NCBI GenBank assembly: GCA_001189495.1
Contig: CP012068.1
Span: forward strand, 310,001 to 374,000
Direction: 5' to 3'
Length of the DNA: 64,000 nucleotides
Source of the DNA: Eubacterium sulci ATCC 35585
GTDB taxonomy: Bacteria; Bacillota; Clostridia; Peptostreptococcales; Anaerovoracaceae
A program made the translations under genes and the position numbers. Below the pieces are notes generated by a model that saw only the letters and a program-made list of their open reading frames with translations, was not told where the DNA came from and did not search any database. Within the stretch, counting starts at the first letter, position 1. Every line of letters starts with the position of its first letter. Positions 1 to 8,254 of this stretch are shown in pieces.

Positions 1-1
1 A

Positions 2-142
2 TGTCATAACGGCGTTATGGTCAGCAAGATCGGTAGAGTTACAGGGGCTGATGAAGGCCTAATGCTAAAGAAATCAGATGGAAATATAGAAGAAATTGAT
101 CCTCCTAAAACAGATGAACTCTACAGAGTTACAGGCAGGTAA
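2..142 (+). CDS. C-terminal fragment of a PurM/HypE-like (AIR synthase-type) protein
   Basis: An open frame enters from the left edge and ends at TAA 140-142, giving the last 46 residues of a protein. The tail has a pattern (VSKIGRVT, then a short strand, then PP-x-x-DELYRV) that resembles the end of the C-terminal domain of PurM/HypE/selenophosphate-synthetase-like proteins. I base this on a weak pattern only. The gene lies just upstream of the SRP RNA promoter and is transcribed the same way. The start and the ATP-binding half are outside the window, so the function cannot be confirmed. Confidence 0.4.
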   Translation, partial: CHNGVMVSKIGRVTGADEGLMLKKSDGNIEEIDPPKTDELYRVTGR

Positions 143-183
143 AGGAATTCGCTCACAAAATCGTGGACTAAGCCAAAGTTGAA

Positions 184-212
184 TTGACATAAGTTCACAA
201 ACAACATATAAT
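184..212 (+). promoter_or_regulatory. Sigma-A promoter of the SRP RNA gene
   Basis: A perfect TTGACA (184-189) and a perfect TATAAT (207-212) are separated by 17 bases. Transcription should begin near 219, just before the SRP RNA terminal helix at 228. A full-consensus promoter fits a highly expressed stable RNA. It may also supply read-through transcription to dnaX. Confidence 0.9.
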
Positions 213-218
213 ATAGGG

Positions 219-387
219 TAGTTTTATATCGCCCTTTAATAGCTTCGTTTGGCATGGTTTGGGTCCTGCGCAATAGGACGCCGTGAACCTTGTCAGGTCC
301 GGAAGGAAGCAGCAATAAGCGGAAGCTCTTATGTGCCGCAGATAAGCCTTCTTCATCGTCACGCGGAGCTATCAAAGGGCGATTTTT
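219..387 (+). ncRNA. ffs: Signal recognition particle RNA, short form without Alu domain
   Basis: The region contains the universal SRP S-domain core GTCAGGTCCGGAAGGAAGCA (near 291-310) that binds Ffh, preceded by GGTTTGGGTCCTGCGCAA as in the Bacillus scRNA. Bases 228-248 pair with 363-383 to make a terminal helix of about 20 base pairs with one mismatch, followed by a T-run at 383-387 that can end transcription. The transcript is about 165 nt from the predicted start. It therefore lacks the 5' Alu-domain helices of the roughly 270-nt Bacillus scRNA. The location immediately upstream of dnaX is the classical scr-dnaX arrangement of Firmicutes. Confidence 0.93.
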
Positions 388-408
388 ATTTTGTTAGGAG
401 CCTTCAGA

Positions 409-2148
409 ATGTATAAAGCGCTTTATCGCACCGAAAGGCCAGAGACCTTTGATGAGGTTATAGGCCAGGAACACATAGTGCGTGTTTTGAAAAATCAAAT
501 AGCAAGTAACACCATAGGACATGCTTATCTGTTTTGCGGTACGAGAGGTACGGGTAAAACGACTATGGCAAGACTCCTTGCAAAGGCCGTGAACTGTACT
601 TCAGATGGTGAAAAACCTTGTGGTTGTTGTGATAACTGCCTTTCTATCAAAGCTGGGACCTTCATAGATATGATAGAGATAGATGCAGCGTCAAACAATG
701 GTGTAGAGAGCGTTAGAGAAATCAGGGATAGTGTAAATTATCCTGCTTCCGTAGGAAGACGCAAGGTCTATATCATAGACGAGGTGCACATGCTTTCGAC
801 GGCTGCGTTTAACGCTTTGCTCAAGACTCTTGAGGAGCCGCCTGAGGGAATCATGTTCATACTTGCGACTACAGATCCGCAGAAACTTCCGCAGACAATA
901 CTCTCAAGGTGTATGAGGTTCAATTTCAGACGTGTTTCCGAAAACCAGCTCGCAGGACAGATGAAGGCAATTTGCGAAAAGAGGGGTGTGGAAATCACAG
1001 ATTCTGCACTTAAACTTCTTGCAGCGAATGCTGATGGTTCTGTCAGAGATGGTCTATCTTTGCTCGATCAGTGCCTAGCAGGAAGCGACAAGGTTTTAGA
1101 TAGAGAGACTGTGCTAGAGTTTCTCGGAACCGTATCAGAGGGATTCTTCCTAGAGCTGACCGAAAAGGTTTGCGTTCGCGACACCTCTGGGGCATTACTT
1201 CTATTAGATGAAGTTCTTGCCGAGGGGAAGGATGTTAAGCAGCTACTTAATGACTGGATGGCACATTATAGATCACTTTTGATAGCAAAGTATATCAAAG
1301 ATGCAGAGAATCTACTGAATATGTCCAGTGAGAACATAGAAAAGCTAAAGAGACAGAGTCAGGGGATGGATCTTGCTACAATAAATAGCTCGATTTTGAC
1401 ACTGGCAAATACGATAAACGATGCGAGATACTCTACTCAGCCAAGAACTCTTATGGAGCTTGCAATAGTAGTTCTTGCAAATGGTATAAGGGATGGAGGA
1501 GCAGCGCCTACTGCTTTTATTGAAAGCACGCCTAGTTCTCCAATACAAAAATCTAGTAAGCAGATAAAGGATAGGACGGCGGCTAAACCTAGCGAGCCCG
1601 AAAAGCTACAAGCTGAGATTCCATCAAAGTTTGAGTCTAGCGAAACACAGGAGATTCCTCCATGGGAGGATTTTGATGAAGGAGCAAGGCCAGAGGCTTC
1701 GCAGGAAGTACAGGATTCAGAACTTGAGGTGAAAGCACAGGTAGCTACGCAGCCTAAGGTAGGCCAAGATAACATATCAAGTAGCACGGGTTCATCTTAC
1801 GAGATGGATGAGCTTTGGGAAAGAGTTTGGGATAGACTTCCTGAACACGGAAGCATTTCCATGGTTCGTATGAACACAAGTCTTGCTGGTATAAATGAAA
1901 GAGAATTTAAGGTAATCGCTTGCAGTGATTTTGTAAGGGGTTTAGCCGAAAAGAATACAGAAATTATTACAAAGGCCGTGGCAGCTGAGGTCGGAAGACC
2001 GCTAAAGATGATTTTGAGGAGTGCAAATGATACAGCTGATCTAGAAGAGACCGCTGTAAAAGCTGCTGATTCTAGCAAGGATGAGGAAGCGAAGAAAATC
2101 GCTGAAGCGCTCGAAAGTTCATTTAACATTAAGCCACGAATCGAATAG
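409..2148 (+). CDS. dnaX: DNA polymerase III subunit gamma/tau
   Basis: The clamp-loader ATPase DnaX, 579 residues from the chosen start. It drives loading of the beta clamp on primed DNA and bridges polymerase and helicase. The AAA+ core is clear: Walker [10 protein letters not shown] at about 44-52, a zinc module with Cys63, Cys71, Cys74 and Cys77, Walker B/DEVH in YIIDEVHML, and the sensor motif LSRC. After about residue 370 comes a low-complexity linker rich in Pro, Ser and Glu, then a C-terminal domain. The frame is open from a TTG at 391, but ATG 409 is preferred because TAGGAG (395-400) lies 8 bases upstream and the protein then begins [11 protein letters not shown], as in the family. 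It is followed after 11 bases by ybaB. No frameshift slippery site for a separate gamma product was recognised. Confidence 0.97.
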   Translation: MYKALYRTERPETFDEVIGQEHIVRVLKNQIASNTIGHAYLFCGTRGTGKTTMARLLAKAVNCTSDGEKPCGCCDNCLSIKAGTFIDMIEIDAASNNGVESVREIRDSVNYPASVGRRKVYIIDEVHMLSTAAFNALLKTLEEPPEGIMFILATTDPQKLPQTILSRCMRFNFRRVSENQLAGQMKAICEKRGVEITDSALKLLAANADGSVRDGLSLLDQCLAGSDKVLDRETVLEFLGTVSEGFFLELTEKVCVRDTSGALLLLDEVLAEGKDVKQLLNDWMAHYRSLLIAKYIKDAENLLNMSSENIEKLKRQSQGMDLATINSSILTLANTINDARYSTQPRTLMELAIVVLANGIRDGGAAPTAFIESTPSSPIQKSSKQIKDRTAAKPSEPEKLQAEIPSKFESSETQEIPPWEDFDEGARPEASQEVQDSELEVKAQVATQPKVGQDNISSSTGSSYEMDELWERVWDRLPEHGSISMVRMNTSLAGINEREFKVIACSDFVRGLAEKNTEIITKAVAAEVGRPLKMILRSANDTADLEETAVKAADSSKDEEAKKIAEALESSFNIKPRIE

Positions 2149-2159
2149 GAGGAACAGAT

Positions 2160-2531
2160 ATGGGAAAAGGTATGAGAGCAGGAAAGAAGTCTAAGCCAAA
2201 GATGCCAGGAGGCGGTGGCGGCGGAAGCATGCAGCAGCAGATTGCTCAGGCACAGGCTATGCAGAGACAGCTTGCTATGATTCAGTCAGAGCTTGAGGAA
2301 AAAGAGTTCACAGCTACGGCAGGTGGTGGTGCAGTTTCCGTAACAGCAAATGGCAAGAAGGAACTTACTGCTTTGAATTTTGATAGGGACGTTGTGGATC
2401 CAGATGATGTGGAAATGCTTCAGGACCTTGTAATGGCTGCAGTTAATGAGGTTATGCGTCAGATTGATGAGGCTTCAGAGACAGAGATGAGCAAGGTTAC
2501 GGGAGGTCTAAACATCCCGGGACTTATGTAG
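2160..2531 (+). CDS. ybaB: YbaB/EbfC family nucleoid-associated protein
   Basis: A 123-residue member of the YbaB/EbfC family, small dimeric DNA-binding proteins usually encoded between dnaX and recR. The N-terminus is basic with a run of glycines, then a Gln/Ala/Met-rich helix (about 25-48), the family beta-strand region with [22 protein letters not shown], and a final helix ending GGLNIPGLM. That last motif is typical of the family C-terminus. The start has AGGAGG at 2148-2153. The exact cellular role of the family is still unsettled (nucleoid organisation, perhaps recombination). Confidence 0.95.
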   Translation: MGKGMRAGKKSKPKMPGGGGGGSMQQQIAQAQAMQRQLAMIQSELEEKEFTATAGGGAVSVTANGKKELTALNFDRDVVDPDDVEMLQDLVMAAVNEVMRQIDEASETEMSKVTGGLNIPGLM

Positions 2532-2542
2532 GAGCCTAAGAG

Positions 2543-3142
2543 ATGGCACAGTATCCGCGTCCGCTAGGACGATTGATTGGAGAACTTTCAAAGCTTCCAG
2601 GCATCGGTGGGAAGACAGCTCAGAGGCTTGCCTTTCATATTTTGTCGCTTGATGATAATGAAGCAAAGGCGCTTGCTGATTCCATAGTTGCAGCAAAGAA
2701 CTCTATGCGTTACTGCTCGATTTGTGGAAATTTGACGGAAAGTGATCCGTGTCCAATCTGTAGTGATAAGAACAGAAGGCAGGATGTTATTTGCGTAGTT
2801 GAGAATCCTCGCGATGTAATTGCCATGGAGAGAATCCGTGAGTTCAATGGTCTATATCATGTTCTTCACGGCTCTATTTCACCTATGGACGGAATAGGCC
2901 CTGAGGACATAAATCTCAAGTCGCTCATTATGCGCCTAAAGGATGAGGGAATCAAAGAGATTATACTTGCGACAAACCCAACCATCGAAGGTGAGGCGAC
3001 TGCTATGTACATTGCTAGATTGGTTAAGCCTATTGGGGTTAAGGTGAGCAGAATTGCAAATGGGATCCCTATTGGTGGCGACTTAGAGTATGCCGATGAG
3101 GTTACTCTTCTCAAGGCTCTAGAGGGCAGAAGAGAGATTTAG
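2543..3142 (+). CDS. recR: Recombination mediator RecR
   Basis: RecR, 199 residues, works with RecO (and RecF) to load RecA on gapped DNA. It begins with the helix-hairpin-helix segment ([17 protein letters not shown], about 18-34), then a four-cysteine zinc finger (Cys58, Cys61, Cys70, Cys73), then a Toprim domain with [13 protein letters not shown] and [16 protein letters not shown]. Length and order match the family. It follows ybaB by 11 bases and is the last gene before a strong terminator, so dnaX-ybaB-recR form one unit. Confidence 0.97.
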   Translation: MAQYPRPLGRLIGELSKLPGIGGKTAQRLAFHILSLDDNEAKALADSIVAAKNSMRYCSICGNLTESDPCPICSDKNRRQDVICVVENPRDVIAMERIREFNGLYHVLHGSISPMDGIGPEDINLKSLIMRLKDEGIKEIILATNPTIEGEATAMYIARLVKPIGVKVSRIANGIPIGGDLEYADEVTLLKALEGRREI

Positions 3143-3171
3143 TAAAGGCTGAAATATTAGCAAATTTATAT

Positions 3172-3240
3172 GAAGCTTATTGCAGAATTAAGGGAGTTTA
3201 TAGCTCCCAAAAAGTCAATTATGCGATATGCTTCTTTTTT
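3172..3240 (+). terminator. Rho-independent terminator after recR
   Basis: Bases 3172-3184 pair with 3222-3234 (GAAGC..TATTGCA with TGCGATA..GCTTC, one mismatch). The long stem encloses a second hairpin, GGGAG/CTCCC at 3191-3207. Six T residues follow (3235-3240). This ends the dnaX operon. Confidence 0.8.
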
Positions 3241-3275
3241 ATTTTATTAACATTAAATTTACTCATTATTAAAGG

Positions 3276-3303
3276 TATAATTTGTGATAAAACACAAATT
3301 ATA
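3276..3303. repeat. 11-bp perfect inverted repeat upstream of symporter promoter
   Basis: TATAATTTGTG, a 6-base spacer, then CACAAATTATA. The element ends 18 bases upstream of the -35 box of the NSS symporter promoter, so an operator role is possible. It has no T-run on the + side beyond its own arm. Confidence 0.5.
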
Positions 3304-3321
3304 TTATATCAAATTTAGGTA

Positions 3322-3350
3322 TTGACACAAAGATTGTGAAAATATATAAT
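3322..3350 (+). promoter_or_regulatory. Promoter of the tandem NSS symporter genes
   Basis: Perfect TTGACA (3322-3327), 17-base spacer, perfect TATAAT (3345-3350). Transcription would start near 3357, giving a leader of about 135 nt that contains a hairpin GGCTC/GAGCC at 3415-3430. No known riboswitch was recognised in this leader. Confidence 0.85.
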
Positions 3351-3491
3351 GGGACAAGATTCTTTTTTTAAGGATCAATAAAATTCGTTGGTGTTTTTGC
3401 AAAGAGTTTGTGATGGCTCGGATTAGAGCCTTGGAAGGGTTTATGAGTTCAAACTTTTATGGAAAACACAGGTAAAAATTGGAGGTTTCTA

Positions 3492-4892
3492 ATGGACAAT
3501 ATTGAAAAGAGAGGAAAGTTTAAGTCGAACTTCGGATTCCTTATGGCATCTATCGGCTCTGCCGTAGGTCTAGGTAATCTTTGGGGTTTTCCATATAAGA
3601 TGGGAAAAGGCGGCGGCTTTGCCTTTTTGCTCTTATATGTTGTCATGGTAGTTTGTATCGGATACTGCCTTATGATTGGAGAGTTTGCCATAGGCCGTAA
3701 ATCGCGAAAGGCTCCAGTAGGTGCATACAAGGCTATTAATAAGAAGTTTGCCTTCAATGGTTGGTTTGCAACACTTACACCGTTCTTCCTATTGCCGTTC
3801 TACACAGTGCTTGGTGGCTACTGTATCAAGTACCTTGTAGCTAACTTTGGTGATATTTTAGGTGTTTCATGGGGTGTAGGCGAAAGGGCAAGTGAGCAGT
3901 TTTTCGGACAATTCATTTCTAATACTACACAGTCAATAATATTTACGCTATTATTTATGCTCATGACATTCGTAATTGTAACAATGGGAATTGGCGGAGG
4001 TATCGAGAAGTTCTCGGTAGTGGCTATGCCAGCGCTTTTTGTAATGCTTATTGTCGTAGTTATTAGAAGCATTACGCTACCTGGAGCATCTGAAGGACTT
4101 GCCTTCATGTTCAAGCCTAATTTCGAGGTATTCAAGGGAACAGGCTGGATCAGTGTCCTAGCTTTAGCGGGGGGGCAGCTATTCTTTTCGCTTTCACTTG
4201 CAGCGGGATGCCAGATTGCTTACGGTTCATACCTTGATGACAAGGAAAATCTAGAGCGCAATGCTTTTATCGTTCCAGTTGCTGATATGCTTGCAGCTAT
4301 TCTAGCAGGTGTAGCAACTATCCCTGCGGTATTCGCATCTGGACTTCAGCCCGCACAGGGCCCAAGCATGCTATTTGTAACTCTTCAGATGGTATTCAAG
4401 TCAATGGGCGCAGCAGGACCATGGTTTGCAACAGCGTTCTATCTACTAGTGTTCCTTGCAGCACTTTCTAGCTCAATCGCTATGCTAGAAGGCGGAGTTG
4501 CATCTTTCATCGATATGAATATCGAAAAAGGCAAGGAGCCAGGAAGAGGAAAAATAACTGCTATAGTTTGTATCATTACATCATTAGGCGGACTACTAGT
4601 AGCAGCAGATGGACTTGGAACAGGTGGCCTTAAGCACCTATTTGGCTTTGAGACATGGCTAGAGACATTTGATCTATTCGGCGAAGGACTTTTGATGCCA
4701 CTTGGAGGATTTTTCATGGCCATATTCCTCGGATGGTGCTACCCAACATATATTGATGACGAAATACAGAAGGGTAGCAGTTATAAGAGCAAGAATTTCG
4801 TGCACATTTGCTTAAAGTACATAGCACCGGTATTCATGCTTTTCATTCTGCTCGGACAGATAGATTCATTCTTTAAACTAGGATTGTTTTAG
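3492..4892 (+). CDS. Neurotransmitter:sodium symporter (NSS/SNF) family transporter
   Basis: A 466-residue NSS-family (LeuT-fold) Na+-coupled transporter for amino acids or related amines. The hallmark of helix 1 is present near the N-terminus: FGFLMASIGSAVGLGNLWGFPY, with the unwound glycine-rich segment that binds sodium and substrate. About eleven to twelve hydrophobic helices follow, including GLAFMFKPNFEVFKGTGWISVLALAGGQLFFSL, typical of helices 6-7. The frame opens at ATG 3459, but GGAGGT (3481-3486) lies 5 bases before ATG 3492, which is the preferred start. The neighbour downstream is a close paralogue 29 bases away. The substrate cannot be read from sequence. Confidence 0.93.
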   Translation: MDNIEKRGKFKSNFGFLMASIGSAVGLGNLWGFPYKMGKGGGFAFLLLYVVMVVCIGYCLMIGEFAIGRKSRKAPVGAYKAINKKFAFNGWFATLTPFFLLPFYTVLGGYCIKYLVANFGDILGVSWGVGERASEQFFGQFISNTTQSIIFTLLFMLMTFVIVTMGIGGGIEKFSVVAMPALFVMLIVVVIRSITLPGASEGLAFMFKPNFEVFKGTGWISVLALAGGQLFFSLSLAAGCQIAYGSYLDDKENLERNAFIVPVADMLAAILAGVATIPAVFASGLQPAQGPSMLFVTLQMVFKSMGAAGPWFATAFYLLVFLAALSSSIAMLEGGVASFIDMNIEKGKEPGRGKITAIVCIITSLGGLLVAADGLGTGGLKHLFGFETWLETFDLFGEGLLMPLGGFFMAIFLGWCYPTYIDDEIQKGSSYKSKNFVHICLKYIAPVFMLFILLGQIDSFFKLGLF

Positions 4893-4921
4893 CAATAGAT
4901 GAAATATAGGAGAAATATCAC

Positions 4922-6340
4922 ATGGAGAATCAAAACGAAAAGGGACAGTGGGGCAGTAGGTTCGGCTTTCTAATGGCTGCGATAGGCTCTGCTGTTGGAC
5001 TAGGAAACCTTTGGAAGTTTCCTTATGTAATGGGTAAGGGTGGCGGATTTGCCTTCTTGTTCATATATCTAATAATGGTAGCATTAGTAGGTGTAGTAAT
5101 TTTGCTTTCAGAGCTAGCTCTCGGTAGAAAGACAGGTAAGGGCGTTATCGCAGCCTATAGAGGAATCAGCCAAAAGTACACTTTCATCGGATGGATGTCA
5201 TGGATTTCGCCAGTGCTAATCTTGGGCTTTTATTCGATGCTTGGAGGCTACTGCATCAAATATACAATAGCAAACATCGGTGACTTCTTTGGCGCTTCAT
5301 GGGGTGTAAATGGGGCTGATTCTGCAGCTTTCTTTAAGGGCTTTTACACAGACCCTGTTCAGACAGTTGCATTCACAGTAATATTCGTATTCCTGACAGT
5401 TTTAATCACAAGTGTAGGAGTATCCAAGGGAATAGAGAAATTCTCAGCTATAGCTATGCCAGCGCTCTTTGTAATGCTTTGCATAGTTATCGTAAGAAGT
5501 GTAACCCTACCAGGTGCATCTGAAGGACTTGCGTTTGTTTTTAAGCCTAACTTTGATGTATTCAAGGGAACAGGCTGGATAAGCGTGCTAGCTAGCGCTA
5601 GTGGACAGATGTTCTTCTCACTATCGCTTGGTATGGCTATCATGGTTACGTACGGTTCTTATATGAAGAAGAACGAGGATCTACAGGAGAATGCAGTTAT
5701 AATCCCTATCGCAGATACGCTAATTGCAGTGATGGCTGGTGTTGCAATCATGCCTGCAGTATTTGCTTCAGGTCAGGATCCAGCAGCTGGTCCTGGACTT
5801 CTATTTATCACACTTCAGACAGTGTTCTCAGCTATGGGTTCGCTCGGTCCGGTGTTTGGAACACTTTTTTATGGACTTGTATTCATAGCAGCAATAACTT
5901 CATCCATATCGCTCGTTGAAGCAGTAAGCTCAGCTATTATGGATAGAGCAATCGAGAAGAACAAACCAGTTAATAGAACTAAGATAAGCCTTGCAGTAGG
6001 TGTCTTCATAGCTCTAGAGGGAGCTCTTGTAGCAGTTGACTCGCTAGGAGAGAGTAGTCTTCCACATCCACTAGGACTTGGTTCCTTGCTTGACTTTTTT
6101 GATTTATTCTCAGAGGGTATATTTATGCCTATAGCGGCACTACTTACAGCTGTAATCTTTGGATGGATTAAGCCAGGCTGGCTCGATGCAGAAATCGAAA
6201 ATAAGGGAACGGACAATGAGAAGAAGTTTAAAATGAAGGGCTACTACCAGTTCTGTCTAAAATGGATAGTTCCACCGATCATGATTCTCGTGTTAGCCGG
6301 ACAGATGGACAGCTTCTTCGGCTTAAATTTGTTTAAATAA
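4922..6340 (+). CDS. Neurotransmitter:sodium symporter (NSS/SNF) family transporter, paralogue
   Basis: A 472-residue NSS-family symporter, strongly similar to the gene before it through the core (FGFLMAAIGSAVGLGNLWKFPYVMGKGGGFAF; GLAFVFKPNFDVFKGTGWISVLASASGQMFFSLS). It shares the same helix layout and a C-terminal ending in GQMDSFFGLNLFK. The two genes probably arose by tandem duplication and share one promoter; a terminator follows. Differences in helix 1 (K for G after LW) and helix 3 suggest diverged substrates, which is inference. AGGAG (4909-4913) precedes the ATG. Confidence 0.93.
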   Translation: MENQNEKGQWGSRFGFLMAAIGSAVGLGNLWKFPYVMGKGGGFAFLFIYLIMVALVGVVILLSELALGRKTGKGVIAAYRGISQKYTFIGWMSWISPVLILGFYSMLGGYCIKYTIANIGDFFGASWGVNGADSAAFFKGFYTDPVQTVAFTVIFVFLTVLITSVGVSKGIEKFSAIAMPALFVMLCIVIVRSVTLPGASEGLAFVFKPNFDVFKGTGWISVLASASGQMFFSLSLGMAIMVTYGSYMKKNEDLQENAVIIPIADTLIAVMAGVAIMPAVFASGQDPAAGPGLLFITLQTVFSAMGSLGPVFGTLFYGLVFIAAITSSISLVEAVSSAIMDRAIEKNKPVNRTKISLAVGVFIALEGALVAVDSLGESSLPHPLGLGSLLDFFDLFSEGIFMPIAALLTAVIFGWIKPGWLDAEIENKGTDNEKKFKMKGYYQFCLKWIVPPIMILVLAGQMDSFFGLNLFK

Positions 6341-6370
6341 ATAAAGTTAAGATAAACACTATATATAAGA

Positions 6371-6398
6371 TGGCTCAGCATATGCGGGGCCATTTTTT
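6371..6398 (+). terminator. Terminator after the NSS pair
   Basis: TGGCTC-A-GC pairs with GC-G-GGGCCA around an ATAT loop (6371-6392), followed by six T residues. Confidence 0.85.
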
Positions 6399-6427
6399 AT
6401 TGCATCAAAGCAAGAAGATGAATAAAA

Positions 6428-6451
6428 CTATTTAGAAAATTTTCTAAATAG
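6428..6451. promoter_or_regulatory. Palindromic operator O1 of the sdpRI operon
   Basis: A perfect 24-bp palindrome with half-site CTATTTAGAAAA. It ends 3 bases before the -35 box. It shares the core TATTTAGA-N-TCTAAATA with a second palindrome at 6485-6506, as expected for a dimeric ArsR-family repressor encoded just downstream. Confidence 0.8.
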
Positions 6452-6454
6452 CTA

Positions 6455-6483
6455 TTGACTTTTGTATTTGATAGGACTATATT
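6455..6483 (+). promoter_or_regulatory. Promoter of the sdpR-sdpI-sdpI operon
   Basis: TTGACT (6455-6460), 17-base spacer, TATATT (6478-6483). It is bracketed by two palindromic operators, so binding of the repressor would block it. Confidence 0.75.
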
Positions 6484-6484
6484 C

Positions 6485-6506
6485 TATTTAGATAATTATC
6501 TAAATA
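6485..6506. promoter_or_regulatory. Palindromic operator O2 of the sdpRI operon
   Basis: A perfect 22-bp palindrome with half-site TATTTAGATAA, immediately downstream of the -10 box and covering the transcription start. Its centre is 56 bp (about five helical turns) from that of O1. Confidence 0.8.
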
Positions 6507-6529
6507 ATAGAAAGGAAGGTGGTTGGAGT

Positions 6530-6814
6530 ATGGCTTTTGCTGAGACCTTTAAGGCTTTATCAGATCCAGAAAGAAGAAAAATTCTAGAGCTTCTTAAAGC
6601 AGGGCCCATGTCCGCAGGTGAGATAGCATCAAATTTTGATACAACTGGAGCAACCATTTCATATCACCTGAAGGTGCTTAAAAAGGCAGATCTGATATTT
6701 GAGACTAAAGAAAAAAACTATATCTACTATCAATTAAACGTATCTATTCTGGAAGAAGTTATGCTTTGGATAACAAATTTGAAGGAGGACGGATCAAATG
6801 TTAGTAAGGGATAG
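6530..6814 (+). CDS. sdpR: ArsR-family autorepressor, SdpR-like
   Basis: A 94-residue winged-helix protein of the ArsR family, closest in layout to Bacillus SdpR, which represses the sdpRI immunity operon. The motif AETFKALSDPERRKILELLKAGPMSAGEIA...TGATISYHLKVLKKADLI covers the helix-turn-helix and wing. No metal-binding cysteines are present, which fits an SdpR rather than a metal sensor. The frame is open from 6455, but ATG 6530 is preceded by GGAAGGTGG and gives the family N-terminus; the longer start would lie inside the -35 box. It overlaps the first sdpI gene by 17 bases. The two palindromes upstream are its likely binding sites. Confidence 0.85.
   Translation: MAFAETFKALSDPERRKILELLKAGPMSAGEIASNFDTTGATISYHLKVLKKADLIFETKEKNYIYYQLNVSILEEVMLWITNLKEDGSNVSKG
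6767..6800 (+). repeat. 34-bp direct repeat, copy 1 (end of sdpR and start of first sdpI)
   Basis: The sequence covers the last codons of sdpR, the ribosome-binding site and the start codon of the first sdpI. It recurs at 7453-7486 with one mismatch, marking the boundary of a tandem duplication. Confidence 0.85.
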
Positions 6815-7439
6815 AAGAACCACAATTTTGACAAGTATATTGATTTTGCTACCTTTATTAGCAGGATTGCTATCATGGAATAAACATGCAAGCAGTATCG
6901 CTTTTTCGGTAGATTTAAATTTTATGACCGTAGACTTTAGCGATAAATTTATGGGAGTTATCGTAATGCCACTTGCAGTTCTATTTTTCCATTTGCTTTT
7001 GGCAATACAATTATCTAAGTCACCAAGTAGGAAGGCTATTGGAAAGATGTATACTCTCATCATATGCGTAGATCCATTAATATCTATATGGATATCGTAT
7101 ATTATATATCCATATATTTTAGGAATTAAAATAGATCCGTCCTTACTTACGGACCTATTGGTCGGTGTATTTCTCATAACTGGTGGAAATTATTACCCTA
7201 AGATCAAAAGAAATGGTGCTTTAGGGATGAAGTTTCCATGGACATGTGCAAATGAAGAAAACTGGAATAGAACCCATCATCTAGCTGGAATCCTATATAT
7301 GTTATTAGGAATGTATACGATTATGAGAAGGTTTATACATCTGCCTGATAGCCCAGCGATTATAGGTATTGCTATACTTCTAGTGATTATAGTTTCGGCG
7401 GGATACTCATATTTCCTACATGTTAAAAAGAATTTATAA
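6798..7439 (+). CDS. sdpI: SdpI-like immunity membrane protein, copy 1
   Basis: A 213-residue membrane protein resembling Bacillus SdpI, which gives immunity to the SdpC killing peptide and acts with SdpR in signalling. About six hydrophobic helices are visible. The N-terminal helix (TTILTSILILLPLLAGLLSW) is of the DUF1648 type and the C-terminal half has the SdpI signature: GNYYPKIKRN, then a short loop and FPWTCANEENWNRTHHLAG. The ribosome-binding site GGAGG lies 8 bases upstream within the end of sdpR. Compared with copy 2 it has lost the usual PDSMAVHFNF segment after helix 1, so it may be the more diverged copy. No toxin gene is present nearby. Confidence 0.85.
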   Translation: MLVRDRRTTILTSILILLPLLAGLLSWNKHASSIAFSVDLNFMTVDFSDKFMGVIVMPLAVLFFHLLLAIQLSKSPSRKAIGKMYTLIICVDPLISIWISYIIYPYILGIKIDPSLLTDLLVGVFLITGGNYYPKIKRNGALGMKFPWTCANEENWNRTHHLAGILYMLLGMYTIMRRFIHLPDSPAIIGIAILLVIIVSAGYSYFLHVKKNL

Positions 7440-7452
7440 ATCCTTTACGTTG

Positions 7453-7486
7453 TGGATAACGAATTTGAAGGAGGACGGATCAAATG
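7453..7486 (+). repeat. 34-bp direct repeat, copy 2 (upstream of second sdpI)
   Basis: It matches 6767-6800 at 33 of 34 bases. Here it is no longer part of an intact sdpR; it is a leftover that supplies the ribosome-binding site for the second sdpI. Confidence 0.85.
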
Positions 7487-8134
7487 TCAAATATGAAGAC
7501 GAATAAAAAGACTTTAATTCTGACAAGTATTGTTATATTACTACCTATTTTAGTAGGAATGCTGCTTTGGAATAAGCTTCCTGATTCTATGGCTGTACAT
7601 TTTAATTTTGATAATGAAGCAGATGGCTATAGAGAAAAATGGTTTGCAGTTATAATAGCGCCATTTATTCTATTAGCAGTGCATCTAATTATGGCAATGA
7701 TAATAGCTGCAGATTCTCGCAAGAAAAATATCAGTAGCAAAGTTTATCGGATTAATATGTGGATTCTTCCATCTTTATCATTAGCCTTGACTGCCGTTAT
7801 CTATATATATAATCTAGGGATACATTTTAATATTAGTTTGTTTTTAGGCATATTTTTAGGAATTACATACATAATCATAGGAAATTACCTACCTAAGACT
7901 AGGCAGAATTATACCATCGGTTGTTTACTACCGTGGACATATGCTAACGAGGAAAATTGGAATAAAACTAATAGGCTAGCAGGTGTGATAAATATAATTA
8001 TAGGCATTCTAGTAATTATAAATGCAGCTATAGGAATGTTTGATATTTTCTATAGCTTCCTTGCGGCTGTGCTTATAGGAAATCTGATTCCATTAGGATA
8101 CTCATACTTTCTACATGTTAAAAAAGGTCTGTAA
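7484..8134 (+). CDS. sdpI: SdpI-like immunity membrane protein, copy 2
   Basis: A 216-residue paralogue of the preceding gene. It has the full SdpI layout: helix 1, then LPDSMAVHFNFDNEADGYREKW (DUF1648), further helices, and the signature GNYLPKTRQNYTIG...PWTYANEENWNKTNRLAG, ending HVKKGL like copy 1 (HVKKNL). Its ribosome-binding site sits in a duplicated remnant of the end of sdpR. The role inferred from the family is protection against a membrane-active peptide. A terminator follows, closing the operon. Confidence 0.88.
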   Translation: MSNMKTNKKTLILTSIVILLPILVGMLLWNKLPDSMAVHFNFDNEADGYREKWFAVIIAPFILLAVHLIMAMIIAADSRKKNISSKVYRINMWILPSLSLALTAVIYIYNLGIHFNISLFLGIFLGITYIIIGNYLPKTRQNYTIGCLLPWTYANEENWNKTNRLAGVINIIIGILVIINAAIGMFDIFYSFLAAVLIGNLIPLGYSYFLHVKKGL

Positions 8135-8169
8135 AATGCCAAATAAAATATATCATAATCAGCAAGATA

Positions 8170-8195
8170 AAGCTCAGAGAAATCTGGGCTTTTTT
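8170..8195 (+). terminator. Terminator after the sdpRI operon
   Basis: AAGCTCAGA pairs with TCTGGGCTT across a GAAA tetraloop (8170-8191), followed by T residues. Confidence 0.85.
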
Positions 8196-8217
8196 AGTCC
8201 GAATTACTTCGAAATTA

Positions 8218-8246
8218 TTGACATTAAAATGCTTTTGTGTTAGTAT
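8218..8246 (+). promoter_or_regulatory. Promoter of the pyrimidine operon
   Basis: TTGACA (8218-8223), 17-base spacer, TAGTAT (8241-8246). Transcription would start near 8253 and run through the attenuator leader. Confidence 0.65.
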
Positions 8247-8254
8247 TTCTATAA

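Noticed and set aside
121-375. 84-residue - strand ORF covering the SRP RNA
   Set aside because: It is antisense to a clear structural RNA and has no Shine-Dalgarno site or promoter.
1437-2129. Long - strand ORFs inside dnaX
   Set aside because: They are shadows of the coding strand, with no conserved motifs and no ribosome-binding sites. The same holds for the antisense ORFs in carB, pyrD, the ECF genes and the acyl-CoA dehydrogenase gene.
3350-3491. Glycine riboswitch or T-box before the symporters
   Set aside because: Neither the glycine-aptamer core nor the T-box sequence could be found; only one simple hairpin is visible.
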